NCBI RefSeq assembly: GCF_008704935.1
Contig: NZ_CP023692.1
Coordinates: 3,514,001-3,578,000, forward strand
DNA: 64,000 nt
DNA from: Streptomyces vinaceus
Lineage (GTDB): Bacteria > Actinomycetota > Actinomycetes > Streptomycetales > Streptomycetaceae
Direction: 5' to 3'
Positions 1 through 8,281 of this stretch are shown piece after piece; the first letter of the stretch is position 1; each line of letters starts with the position of its first letter. The notes under the pieces are model-generated. The model was not told where the DNA came from and ran no database searches. It worked only from the letters and a program-made list of their open reading frames with translations. The translations under genes were made by a program, and so were the position numbers.

Positions 1-151
1 GCTCCATGTCGACGACCAGGTGGTAGCTGCCGTCGTTCACCAACTCGACCAACTGCTCGCGCAGCTTGGGCGCGGTATACACATCAATCTCGCCACCGAC
101 CTCCACGACCGTACGGTCGCCGACAGTGCGAGTCGACAGGGACAGGTCCAC
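1..151 (-). CDS. bldG: Anti-sigma factor antagonist BldG (5' part only)
   Basis: This is the N-terminal 50 codons of an STAS-domain anti-anti-sigma factor; the rest lies beyond the left edge. The translation starts VDLSLSTRTVGDRTVVEVGG and continues with EIDVYTAPKLREQL, which I recognise as Streptomyces BldG. The GTG start at 151 has a GGAGG ribosome site at 156-160. In the family, the protein is phosphorylated on a serine further downstream (not in view) and antagonises an anti-sigma factor, controlling differentiation and antibiotic production. It is divergent from the helicase at 233, so the 80-bp gap must carry both promoters. Confidence 0.93.
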   Translation of the reverse strand, partial: MDLSLSTRTVGDRTVVEVGGEIDVYTAPKLREQLVELVNDGSYHLVVDME

Positions 152-232
152 GGATCCTCCAGCACCTTGCTATCGAGCGGCGCCCCCCAGGGGCCTCCCC
201 ACCCGTAGGTAGGGGAGGGATTGGCTGCCGCG

Positions 233-2686
233 ATGGCATTCAATCACTTACCGGCAGGCGCGCACGACGCCTTCGGACCATTGTCCCGCACGCCGGTGAC
301 ACACTCGGTTCCAATGGCCAATACTCACCGTCCCGGTCGGCCCACGGCACCCGGGGACCCTCGACCCACTCCCGGCACGGTCCTGGACCGGCTCTCACGG
401 GGGCCTTCTAGAGCTGCGCGCATCACCCATACGGAGCACTTGCCCCCTCGGGAGGGCCGTCATGCAGTGTGGCCCGACCGCATCCGAACGGATGTCGTAG
501 CCGCTATCCAGGCCGCGGGCATCGAACATCCGTGGGAACACCAGGCCGCGGCCGCCGAGCACGCCCTGGACGGCGAGTCGGTGGTCGTGGCCACCGGCAC
601 CGCCTCCGGCAAGTCGCTGGCCTATCTGGCGCCCGTCCTCTCGGCCCTCGCGGACGGAGCCGAGGCCCCGAACGGGCGGGGCGCGACCGCCCTCTACCTG
701 GCCCCGACCAAGGCCCTGGCGGCCGACCAGCGGCGCGCCGTACGGGAACTGGCGGCGCCCCTCGGCAACGCGGTCCGGCCCGCCGTCTACGACGGCGACA
801 CGCCGGTCGAGGAACGCGAATGGGTGCGCCAGTACGCGAACTACGTGCTCACCAACCCCGACATGCTGCACCGGGGGATCCTGCCCGCCCACCCCCGCTG
901 GGCCTCCTTCCTGCGCGCGCTGCGCTACGTGGTCATCGACGAGTGCCATACCTACCGGGGCGTATTCGGCTCCCACGTGGCCCAGGTCCTGCGCCGCCTG
1001 CGGCGGCTGTGCGCCCGCTACGGCGCCGATCCGGTCTTCCTGCTGGCCTCGGCCACCGCGAGCGACCCGGCGGCCGCCGCGTCCCGGCTGACGGGCGTGC
1101 CGGTCCTGGAGGTGGCCGACGACGCCTCCCCGCGCGGCGAGGTCGTCTTCGCCCTGTGGGAGCCGCCGCTGACCGAGCTGCGGGGCGAGAAGGGCGCCCC
1201 GGTGCGCCGCACCGCCACCGCGGAGACCGCCGACCTGCTGACCGACCTGGTCGTCCAGGGGGTCCGTACGGTCGCCTTCGTCCGCTCCCGGCGCGGGGCG
1301 GAGCTGATCTCGGTGATCGCCCAGGAGCGGCTGGCCGAGGTCGACCGGTCCCTGCCCCGGCGCGTCGCCGCCTATCGGGGCGGCTACCTGCCGGAGGAGC
1401 GCCGGGCTCTGGAGCGGGCCCTGCACTCCGGCGAGCTGCTCGGCCTGGCCGCCACCACCGCCTTGGAGCTGGGCGTGGACGTCTCGGGCCTGGACGCCGT
1501 CCTGATCACCGGGTACCCGGGCACCCGGGCCTCCCTGTGGCAGCAGGCGGGCCGGGCCGGGCGCTCGGGCCAGGGCGCCCTGGCCGTGCTGATCGCCCGG
1601 GACGACCCCCTGGACACGTATCTGGTGCACCATCCGGAGGCCCTGTTCCGCCGTCCGGTGGAGGCCACCGTGCTGGATCCGGACAACCCGTACGTCCTGG
1701 CCCCGCACCTGTGCGCGGCCGCCGCCGAGCTCCCGCTGACGGAGGCGGACCTCGCCCTGTTCGGCCCGGCGGCCGCGGAGCTGGTCCCGCAGCTGGAGGC
1801 AGCCAAACTGCTGCGCCGCCGCGCGGCGGGCTGGCACTGGACCCGCCGGGAGCGGGCCTCGGACCTGACCGACATCCGCGGCGAGGGCGGCCGCCCGGTG
1901 CAGATCGTCGAGGCGGCCACGGGGCGCCTGCTGGGCACGGTCGACGAGTCGGCGGCCCACACCGCCGTCCACGACGGGGCCGTCCACCTCCACCAGGGCC
2001 GCACCTATCTGGTGAAGCACCTGGACCTGGAGGATTCGGTCGCGCTGGTCGAGGAGTCCAGCCCGCCGTTCTCGACCACCGCGCGCGACACCACCTCCAT
2101 CTCCGTCCTGGAGACCGAGACCGAGATCCCCTGGGGCCCGGCCCGGCTCTGCTTCGGTTCGGTCGAGGTGACCAACCAGGTCGTCTCGTACCTGCGCCGC
2201 AAACTGATCACCGGCGAGGTGCTCGGCGAGGCCAAGCTGGACCTGCCGCCCCGCACCCTGCGCACCAGGGCCGTGTGGTGGACCGTGACCGAGGACCAGC
2301 TCGACGAGGCCCGGATCAATCCGGAGATCCTCGGCGGCGCCCTGCACGCCGCCGAGCACGCCTCCATCGGCCTGCTCCCGCTGTTCGCCACCTGCGACCG
2401 CTGGGACATCGGCGGGGTCTCCGTCCCGCTGCATCCCGACACGCTCCTGCCGACCGTGTTCGTCTACGACGGCCACCCCGGCGGGGCCGGTTTCGCGGAG
2501 CGGGCCTTCCACACGGCCCGCGCCTGGCTCACGGCCACCCGCGACGCCATCGCCGCCTGCGAATGCGAGGCCGGCTGCCCGTCCTGCATCCAGTCCCCCA
2601 AGTGCGGCAACGGCAACGACCCCCTCCACAAGCGCGGCGCGATCCGCCTCCTCACCCGGCTCCTGGCCGAGGCTCCGCCCGCCTGA
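233..2686 (+). CDS. DECH-box helicase with DUF1998 zinc domain (helicase/secretion neighbourhood family)
   Basis: An SF2 helicase of about 817 residues. Walker A is ATGTASGKS near residue 119, the motif II box is DECH near 235, motif III SATAS near 272 and motif VI QQAGRAGRSGQ near 437. The C-terminal DUF1998 region ends with four cysteines (CECEAGCPSC, then SPKC) that bind zinc in relatives such as B. subtilis MrfA (YprA) and mycobacterial SftH, which act in DNA repair. I start at ATG 233 behind the purine-rich AGGGGAGGGA at 211-220; TTG 221 and ATG 314 are alternatives. Residue 6 would be a TTA leucine codon (248-250), which in Streptomyces needs the bldA tRNA. This subfamily is typically found next to Tad-like genes, as here. 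Confidence 0.9.
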   Translation: MAFNHLPAGAHDAFGPLSRTPVTHSVPMANTHRPGRPTAPGDPRPTPGTVLDRLSRGPSRAARITHTEHLPPREGRHAVWPDRIRTDVVAAIQAAGIEHPWEHQAAAAEHALDGESVVVATGTASGKSLAYLAPVLSALADGAEAPNGRGATALYLAPTKALAADQRRAVRELAAPLGNAVRPAVYDGDTPVEEREWVRQYANYVLTNPDMLHRGILPAHPRWASFLRALRYVVIDECHTYRGVFGSHVAQVLRRLRRLCARYGADPVFLLASATASDPAAAASRLTGVPVLEVADDASPRGEVVFALWEPPLTELRGEKGAPVRRTATAETADLLTDLVVQGVRTVAFVRSRRGAELISVIAQERLAEVDRSLPRRVAAYRGGYLPEERRALERALHSGELLGLAATTALELGVDVSGLDAVLITGYPGTRASLWQQAGRAGRSGQGALAVLIARDDPLDTYLVHHPEALFRRPVEATVLDPDNPYVLAPHLCAAAAELPLTEADLALFGPAAAELVPQLEAAKLLRRRAAGWHWTRRERASDLTDIRGEGGRPVQIVEAATGRLLGTVDESAAHTAVHDGAVHLHQGRTYLVKHLDLEDSVALVEESSPPFSTTARDTTSISVLETETEIPWGPARLCFGSVEVTNQVVSYLRRKLITGEVLGEAKLDLPPRTLRTRAVWWTVTEDQLDEARINPEILGGALHAAEHASIGLLPLFATCDRWDIGGVSVPLHPDTLLPTVFVYDGHPGGAGFAERAFHTARAWLTATRDAIAACECEAGCPSCIQSPKCGNGNDPLHKRGAIRLLTRLLAEAPPA
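248..250 (+). promoter_or_regulatory. TTA codon (bldA-dependent) at residue 6 of the helicase
   Basis: Reading from ATG 233 the codons are ATG GCA TTC AAT CAC TTA. TTA codons are very rare in Streptomyces and are read by the developmentally regulated bldA tRNA, so this could tie helicase translation to development. It applies only if translation begins at 221 or 233, not at 314. Confidence 0.6.
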
Positions 2687-2707
2687 CGCCCGTACGGGAG
2701 CCCCAGG

Positions 2708-2748
2708 CCGGCCGGGGCCGGACCGCCGCTCCGCCCGGCCGGGGCCGG
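2708..2748. repeat. Direct repeat just after the helicase stop
   Basis: The 14-mer CCGGCCGGGGCCGG occurs at 2708-2721 and again at 2735-2748, beginning 22 nt after the helicase stop codon. It lies where the convergent TadE-like reading frame should end. Confidence 0.8.
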
Positions 2749-2784
2749 CCCGGCTCGTTCGGGCCCCGGGCCGGTCGCGGCCGG

Positions 2785-3112
2785 CCAGGGGCGGGCCCGC
2801 CCGGGCACTGATCGTCGGGGCGAAGGGGCCCGTCGCGGGGCGGGCCGCCACCTCGACGACCTCGCCCCGGACGGTGCAGGCGGCCACCACCGCGCCTTGG
2901 GCCCCGGCGACCCGGCGCGCCGCGGCGCAGGCGGGCTCCGGACCGTGGGCCCAGGTCACGGCCGCCGCGAGGGCCGCCAGGTCGGCAGTGGCCGCCGCAC
3001 GGTGCCGGGCCACCACGGCCTGGCCCAGCAGCAGAACCCCGCCGAACACCGCCCCGAGCACCGTCGCCACCAGCGCCGCCCACACCGTCGCCGAACCCCG
3101 GTCCCGGCTCAT
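2785..3112 (-). CDS. TadE-like membrane protein of the Tad locus (3' end uncertain)
   Basis: The frame starts at ATG 3112, overlapping the previous gene by ATGA, with MSRDRGSATVWAALVATVLG followed by one hydrophobic segment and a short secreted tail with two cysteines. This matches the small TadE-like protein found in the helicase/secretion neighbourhood. Unlike true pseudopilins it has Trp, not Glu, at position 5 after the Gly. No stop codon occurs where the family normally ends; the frame stays open antisense through the helicase to 395. I give only the part that resembles the family, so the left coordinate is approximate. A frameshift near 2750-2800 or lost stop is likely; another frame closes at 2652. 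Confidence 0.6.
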
Positions 3113-3486
3113 GACGGCGGCCCCACGCTGTCCTCGGCCAGGGCCACCGCCTGAGCGCCGAGCCGCACCGGCAGCCCGCCCGGACCCGGCGCCGGCGCCG
3201 AGACCCGGACCCGCCACAGGTCGCCCTCCCGCTCCAGCCCCACTTGCGCCCCCGGCGGGGCGGCGGCCCGGGCCGCCGCCTCCGCCACGCCGGGCGGCTC
3301 CGAGCGGGCCGCCGCCCGGGCCCCGACCCGGGCCGCGTCCACGCACCGGATCTGCGCGGCCGCCGCCATCAGCGCCCACACCAGCAGCGCCGCGAAGAGC
3401 ACCAGCGCGGGAATCACCAGAGCGGCCTCGGCCGTCACGTATCCCCGGTCACCCGGCCCCCGGCGTTTCTCCTCAGAACGGCACAT
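3109..3486 (-). CDS. TadE family pseudopilin
   Basis: A 125-residue protein with a short charged N-terminus, then GYVTAEAALVIPALVLFAAL, a prepilin-like leader with Glu at position 5 after Gly, and one transmembrane helix. The C-terminal domain would lie outside the membrane. TadE-type minor pilins are processed by a prepilin peptidase and take part in Flp pilus or Tad secretion assembly. ATG 3486 has GGGAAGG about 6 nt upstream and overlaps the previous gene by 14 nt. No prepilin peptidase gene is present in this window. Confidence 0.82.
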   Translation of the reverse strand: MCRSEEKRRGPGDRGYVTAEAALVIPALVLFAALLVWALMAAAAQIRCVDAARVGARAAARSEPPGVAEAAARAAAPPGAQVGLEREGDLWRVRVSAPAPGPGGLPVRLGAQAVALAEDSVGPPS

Positions 3487-3670
3487 CGAGCGCCTTCCCG
3501 ATGGTCGACTGAAGTGCCGTGGAGACCACGTCACTCGTCACCACCTTGTACAGAACGGCCGCGAATGCACACGCGGCGATCGTGCCCATGGCGTATTCGG
3601 AAGTGGACATGCCCGCGTCGGTCGCACGACCGCTCAGCGCCGACCGCAGACGGGTCCAGATGATCCTCAT
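3473..3670 (-). CDS. DUF4244 Flp-type prepilin
   Basis: A 65-residue protein, MRIIWTRLRSALSGRATDAG followed by MSTSEYAMGTIAACAFAAVL. The charged leader ends in Gly; Glu is at +5 and Tyr at +6 after it, the EY signature of class IVb (Flp) prepilins, followed by one hydrophobic helix. It is presumably the major pilin of this Tad system. The start at 3670 has an excellent AGGAGG site. A 107-bp gap separates it from tadC, the largest gap in the operon, which may allow separate higher expression of the pilin. Confidence 0.85.
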   Translation of the reverse strand: MRIIWTRLRSALSGRATDAGMSTSEYAMGTIAACAFAAVLYKVVTSDVVSTALQSTIGKALDVPF

Positions 3671-3777
3671 GACAACCTCCTGTTGATTCGGGTTTCTTGA
3701 CGTGATCTCAGTGGTGATCCGAGTGGTGTTTCAGGCGCTCGGTTGAGAGCCGAGTTGCCAGAGATTCCGCTGTGACT

Positions 3778-4554
3778 TCAGTGGGAGGAGAGAAGGCCGG
3801 ATGCCATTCCGATCACCACCGGGGCCACTCCGACCGCGAGAAACGCGGGGAGGAAACACAGGCCCACGGGAGCGGTGACGAGCACGGCCGCCCGCTGCGC
3901 GCGGGCGCCGGCCTGCCGGGCCCGGTCCTCGCGCAGGGCCGTCGCGAGGCGGGAGACCGGCTCGGCGGCCGGGGCCCCCGTCCGGGCGGCCCGCTCCAGG
4001 CATTCCGCGAGCGCCCGGGCGCCCGGTATCTGCGCCAGCCTCCCCCACGCGGCGCCGGGTTCGCCGCCGAGCCGCAGCTCCGCCCCGGCCAGTGCCAGCC
4101 GCTCGCCGACCGGGCCGCCCAGCGACTCGCCCACCACCTCCGCGGCCTCCACCGGCGCCGCGCCCGCCGCCAGACAGGCGGCCAACAGATCGGCCGCGAA
4201 CGGCAGCTGCCGCTCCGCCTCCCGCGGATCCACCCCGGCCGGCGGCCGCGCCCGCCGAAGCCAGCGCCGGACCCCGATCGCCGCCCCGCAGCCGGCCAGC
4301 GCCCCCGGCCACCCGCCGACCAGCACCCAGGCCGCCAGCAGCGCCCCCGCCGGACCGGCCCACGCCGTCACCACCGCCCGCGTCCCGGACCCGAACACCG
4401 GCGCCCGCCGCGCCGGTCCCGCCGACAGCAGCACCGCGGCCCTGCGCCGGACCGCCCGCGCCCGGATCCGCGCGACCACGGCCGAAGCCGTGCACAGCGC
4501 CACGGCCGCGAGGCACAACGCCGTCCCCAGCCTGTGGATCACGAAGGCGCCCAT
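3778..4554 (-). CDS. TadC-like type II secretion F family membrane protein
   Basis: A 258-residue integral membrane protein with two hydrophobic hairpins (about residues 5-30 and 60-95), a cytoplasmic GspF-type domain rich in Ala, Leu and Arg, and a C-terminal pair of helices ending GMASGLLSSH. GspF/TadC proteins form the inner-membrane platform that contacts the TadA ATPase. ATG 4554 overlaps the stop of the upstream tadB-like gene (TGATG), so the two are coupled translationally. Low sequence complexity makes subfamily naming uncertain, but the order tadA-tadB-tadC is clear. Confidence 0.85.
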   Translation of the reverse strand: MGAFVIHRLGTALCLAAVALCTASAVVARIRARAVRRRAAVLLSAGPARRAPVFGSGTRAVVTAWAGPAGALLAAWVLVGGWPGALAGCGAAIGVRRWLRRARPPAGVDPREAERQLPFAADLLAACLAAGAAPVEAAEVVGESLGGPVGERLALAGAELRLGGEPGAAWGRLAQIPGARALAECLERAARTGAPAAEPVSRLATALREDRARQAGARAQRAAVLVTAPVGLCFLPAFLAVGVAPVVIGMASGLLSSH

Positions 4555-5438
4555 CACCGCTCCCCCGCCCGTACGATCCGCCGGCACCACAGCAGCCCCA
4601 GCGCCTCCAGCACCCCGCCCGCCAGCAGGCAGCCCCACCCGACCGGGGTGTGCAGCAGCACGCGGAGCGGATCCGCCCCGAGCCCGGTGCCCATCAGCAG
4701 GCCGACCAGCGGCAGCAGGGCCAGCACCACCGTCGTCGACCTGGCCCCCGCCAACTGCGCCCGCAGGGACTCCTGCCGGTCCCGCTCGGCCCGCAACGCC
4801 CCCTCCAGCCGGTCCAGTCCGGCAGCGAGCCCGGCGCCCCCGTCCACCGCGATCGACCAGCAGGCGGCCATCCCGGCCAGCCCTTCCGCGCCGGGCTCCC
4901 GCGAGGCCAGCCGCAACGCCGCGGGGACGTCTCCGCCGAACGCCGCGGCCGCCAGGACCGCCGCCTCCGCCGGGCCCGGACCGCCCGGGCCCGCCGCCGT
5001 CCGCCGTATCGCCGCCGTCAGCGCCTGCCCGGGCTGGGCCCCCGCCCGCAGCTCGCCCACCACCGCGCCGCACAGCGCGATCACCCCGGCGGCCCGGGCC
5101 CCCCGCTCCCGCTCCCGCCGGCGGACCCGCAGCCACCGCCGCACCAGCGGCACCGCCGCAGCACCCGCCACCAGCGGGATCACCGAGCCGCCCAGCAGCG
5201 CGACCACGAGCCCGGCCCCGAGGCAGGACCACTCCCGCCACCGAGCGGCCCGTACCCGCACCGCGACGACCAGCCGCTCCCAGTTCGCCGGGCTGTGGGG
5301 CACCACGGCCCCGCCCCCGGCCAGCACCACCCGGGCCCGCCGGGAGACCCGGTCTCCCCCGGCCAGCGCCCAGGCGGCCGTCCCCGCGCAGAGCACCCCG
5401 GCGAACAGCGGCACCGGCACCGCGGCCGCCCCGCTCAC
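4554..5438 (-). CDS. TadB-like type II secretion F family membrane protein
   Basis: A 294-residue membrane protein, the first of two GspF-domain platform subunits. It has a hydrophobic N-terminus, a helix pair near residues 75-100, a cytoplasmic domain (RRRERERGARAAGVIALCGA and onward) and C-terminal hydrophobic segments (LALLPLVGLLMG, WGCLLAGGVLEALGLLW). The GTG start at 5438 overlaps the tadA stop (GTGA). With TadC it should form the inner-membrane core of the pilus assembly complex. Confidence 0.85.
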   Translation of the reverse strand: MSGAAAVPVPLFAGVLCAGTAAWALAGGDRVSRRARVVLAGGGAVVPHSPANWERLVVAVRVRAARWREWSCLGAGLVVALLGGSVIPLVAGAAAVPLVRRWLRVRRRERERGARAAGVIALCGAVVGELRAGAQPGQALTAAIRRTAAGPGGPGPAEAAVLAAAAFGGDVPAALRLASREPGAEGLAGMAACWSIAVDGGAGLAAGLDRLEGALRAERDRQESLRAQLAGARSTTVVLALLPLVGLLMGTGLGADPLRVLLHTPVGWGCLLAGGVLEALGLLWCRRIVRAGER

Positions 5439-6583
5439 CGCGCACCCCGCAGCAGGGGACGCAGCCGCTCCCAGCCCGGCTCCCGGACGAAGCCCCGGGC
5501 GGACCAGCGCAGTGCCGGTACGGTCACCACCAGCCCGGCGGCGTCCCGCTCCAGCACGTGCACCTCGGCCACCCGGCGGCGCCCCGCCCGGTCCCGGACC
5601 AGATGGACCACGAGGGCCAGCGCGGCCGCCAACTGGCTGTGCAGGGCGGCCCGGTCGAGCCCCGCGGAGCTCCCCAGCGCCTCCAGCCGGGCCGGCACGT
5701 GCGCGGCGGCGTTCGCATGGACCGTGCCGCACCCGCCTTCGTGACCCGTGTTCAAAGCAGCCAGCAGATCGGCCACTTCGGCTCCCCGGACCTCGCCGAC
5801 GACCAGCCGGTCCGGGCGCATCCGCAGCGCCTGCCGGACCAGGTCCGCCAGGGTCACCAGGCCCGCCCCCTCCTGGTTGGCCGGCCGGGTCTCCAGCCGC
5901 ACCACATGCGGATGGTCGGGGCGCAGTTCGGCCGAATCCTCGGCCAGGACGATCCGCTCGCCGGGGCCGACCAGCCCCAACAGGGCGCTGAGCAGGGTGG
6001 TCTTGCCGGTGCCGGTCCCACCGGAGACGAGGAAGGACAGCCGGGCCTCGACCATGTCCCCCAGGAGGCGCTGTCCGCCGGGCGGCAGCGTTCCCGCCTC
6101 GACCAGCTCGTCGAGCGTGAACGCCCGCGGCCGCACCACCCGCAGCGACAGGCAGGCCGAGCCGACCGCCACCGGTGGCAGCACGGCGTGCAAGCGGGTG
6201 CCGTCCGGCATCCGGGCGTCCACCCAGGGCCGGGCGTCGTCCAGGCGCCGGCCCGCGACGGCGGCCAGTCGCTGGGCGAGCCTGCGCACGGCATCGGCGT
6301 CGGCGAAGGTCACCCCGGTCAGCTCCAGCCCGCCGCCGCGGTCCACCCACACCCGGTCCGGGGCTGCCACCAGGACATCGGTGACCTCCGGGTCGGCGAG
6401 CAGCGCCTCCAGCGGGCCGGCGCCGACCAGTTCGGACCGTAACTCGGCTGCCACCCCCAGCACTTCCGCATCACCCAGCAGCCGGCCCTGGGCCCGCAGG
6501 GCCGCCGCCACCCGGGCCGGGGTCGGCTCCGCCCCGCTCTCGGCGAGCCGCTGACGCACCGCGTCCAGGAGCACGGCGCTCAT
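5435..6583 (-). CDS. tadA: TadA/CpaF-family secretion ATPase
   Basis: A 382-residue type II/IV secretion ATPase. The Walker A motif is GGTGTGKTT near residue 188, the Asp/Glu box IVLAEDSAEL near 211, the Walker B region RPDRLVVGEVRGAE near 256 and the His box GHEGGCGTVHANAA near 280. It powers pilin extraction or secretion through the TadB/TadC platform. ATG 6583 overlaps the ssd stop (ATGA). The family is known as the ATPase of the actinobacterial helicase/secretion neighbourhood; the M. tuberculosis counterpart lies next to Rv3660c. Confidence 0.93.
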   Translation of the reverse strand: MSAVLLDAVRQRLAESGAEPTPARVAAALRAQGRLLGDAEVLGVAAELRSELVGAGPLEALLADPEVTDVLVAAPDRVWVDRGGGLELTGVTFADADAVRRLAQRLAAVAGRRLDDARPWVDARMPDGTRLHAVLPPVAVGSACLSLRVVRPRAFTLDELVEAGTLPPGGQRLLGDMVEARLSFLVSGGTGTGKTTLLSALLGLVGPGERIVLAEDSAELRPDHPHVVRLETRPANQEGAGLVTLADLVRQALRMRPDRLVVGEVRGAEVADLLAALNTGHEGGCGTVHANAAAHVPARLEALGSSAGLDRAALHSQLAAALALVVHLVRDRAGRRRVAEVHVLERDAAGLVVTVPALRWSARGFVREPGWERLRPLLRGAR

Positions 6584-7803
6584 GCCGCCACCCCCTGGGC
6601 GGGGCCGAGCGCCCGCCGCCAGAAGCCGTCGCAGAACCGGGCCAGCGCTCCCCGCCCCTGCCCGCCCGGCGGTTCCCCCTCGGCGACCCGCCCCGGGAGC
6701 CCCACCTCGACCGGCACCTCCCCGGCCAGCGGCACCCCCAGCAGCCCGGCCACCGCCTCGGCGTCGAGCCCGCCCGGACAGCGGCCCCGTACGACCACGC
6801 GGACGTCCCGGGCCACCATCCGCACCCCGGCTGCGACCCGCCCGGCGGCGGCCACCGCCCGCAGCTCGCCCGGCACCACCATCAGCACCAGGTCGAGCTG
6901 GGCCAGCGCCTCGGCCACGGCTTCGTCCACCCGCCGGGGCAGGTCGACCACCACCACCCCGCCCCTGCGGCGCGCGGCGGCCAGCACCGAGCGCATCGCG
7001 GCGGGCGGCACCACCACCCGGTCCCCGCGGTCCCAGCTGAGCACCCGCAATGCGTGCAGCTCCGGCAGGGACTCCTCCAGCGCGCCGGCGCCCACCCGGC
7101 CCCGCGAGCCCGCGAAATCCGGCCAGCGCAGCCCCTCGGCGCTCTCGCCACCGAGCAGTACGTCCATTCCGCCGCCGAGCGGGTCGCCGTCGATGAGGAT
7201 GGTCCGCTCCCCGGCGCGGGCGGCCCGCAGGGCCAGGGCGCACGCGAGGGTGGAGGCCCCGGCCCCGCCGCTGCCGCCGATCACCCCGACGGCGAGGGCG
7301 GGTTTCCCGGCCCCTTCCACCACATCGGCGATGCGGTCGACGAGCCTGCTCTCGGCATCGGGGAGCCGGAGCACCTCCTCGGCGCCGATCTCCACCGCCC
7401 GCTGCCACACGAGGGGGTCGTCCAGGTCCCGGCCGACGAGCAGCACGCCGGCTCGGCGCGGAGCTCCGCGCACCCGGCGGGCGGCATCGTCCCCGACGAG
7501 CACCAGCGGCGCGGACTCCCATCCGACGCCCCCGCCCGCCTCCGGGCCGGTTCCGGAACCGCTTTCGCCCCTTCCGCCGCCACCGCCACTTCCGCCTCCG
7601 CTTTGCTCGGGCACCGCATGGTGCACATGCGGTTCAGCGCCGGCGGCCGCGCACAGCCGCAGCAGATCGTCGAGCAGCAGCGGGTCCTCGGTGATGATCA
7701 GCGGTCGACCGCCACCGGGCGCCGCCCCTCCCGGAGTGCCCAATGGCCTGATTCCGACCACTTCCGCGCGCTCGTGCACTTCACACGACTTCGATCCAGC
7801 CAC
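6580..7803 (-). CDS. ssd: CpaE/Ssd-like MinD-family ATPase, septum site determining protein
   Basis: A 407-residue protein with a receiver-like N-terminal half (LIITEDPLLLDDLLRLC, later LLVGRDLDDPLVW), a Gly/Ser-rich linker near residues 68-90, and a MinD/ParA-like ATPase domain from about 170. The P-loop is degenerate: GGSGGAGASTLA lacks the usual GK(T/S) lysine, while the switch LIDGDPLGGGMD is kept. CpaE proteins position Tad pili at the cell pole; the mycobacterial homologue Ssd affects septation. The GTG start at 7803 follows GGGGGCGGAGATC. It is the first gene of the seven-gene Tad operon. Confidence 0.85.
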   Translation of the reverse strand: MAGSKSCEVHERAEVVGIRPLGTPGGAAPGGGRPLIITEDPLLLDDLLRLCAAAGAEPHVHHAVPEQSGGGSGGGGGRGESGSGTGPEAGGGVGWESAPLVLVGDDAARRVRGAPRRAGVLLVGRDLDDPLVWQRAVEIGAEEVLRLPDAESRLVDRIADVVEGAGKPALAVGVIGGSGGAGASTLACALALRAARAGERTILIDGDPLGGGMDVLLGGESAEGLRWPDFAGSRGRVGAGALEESLPELHALRVLSWDRGDRVVVPPAAMRSVLAAARRRGGVVVVDLPRRVDEAVAEALAQLDLVLMVVPGELRAVAAAGRVAAGVRMVARDVRVVVRGRCPGGLDAEAVAGLLGVPLAGEVPVEVGLPGRVAEGEPPGGQGRGALARFCDGFWRRALGPAQGVAA

Positions 7804-8100
7804 GATCTCCGCCCCCTTCTCACTGCAAATCCCAGCACCGCGGACTTCGCGGCCGGAATCACCGTGGGGCCATCCGGAAAAAGAAGTGGATCTTGCTCGA
7901 AAACTGTGGACAACTCACACCCTGTGAATAACTCCATCACCCCCCACAGGTGAGTTCCAGAGCGCGGCGGAACCACTACGCAGCGTTACGAGCCTGGAGG
8001 GGTGGGGGCCTTCGCCGCGCAGGGCCCGCCGAGGAAGGAGGGCCGCAGGAATGGTCACTTGGGGCCGAAGGCAGGGACGCGAACCGCGTCCGGACATGCG

Positions 8101-8133
8101 ACGACCCCCGCCGGGGGGGAGAGCGGGGGTCGT
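8101..8133. repeat. Strong perfect hairpin between ssd and the HAD gene
   Basis: ACGACCCCCGC at 8101-8111 pairs perfectly with GCGGGGGTCGT at 8123-8133 across an 11-nt G-rich loop. It lies in the 478-bp divergent gap 7804-8281, so it terminates neither flanking gene. The rest of the gap holds no convincing coding region. The hairpin could end an unannotated small RNA or insulate the two promoters. Confidence 0.7.
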
Positions 8134-8269
8134 CCCCACGGTCCGACTCGGGGGGGGAGGAGCCAGACCGGGTTAGCACGGTCGCGAACGATCCGTGACT
8201 TCCATGGTGTACCCGAGAGCCTTCTTAGGCAAACCCACGCGCCACACCTTACGCCGAATGGTGGGCGCA

Positions 8270-8275
8270 TATGCT
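8270..8275 (+). promoter_or_regulatory. Candidate -10 element (TATGCT) of a leaderless HAD gene
   Basis: TATGCT ends 6 nt before the GTG at 8282, which has no convincing ribosome site. This spacing would put the transcription start on or next to the start codon. Confidence 0.45.
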
Positions 8276-8281
8276 CGGGGC

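Noticed and set aside
3731..4516. Gly/Arg-rich frame overlapping tadC on the same strand
   Set aside because: It is an out-of-frame shadow of the tadC gene with no recognisable domain or ribosome site.
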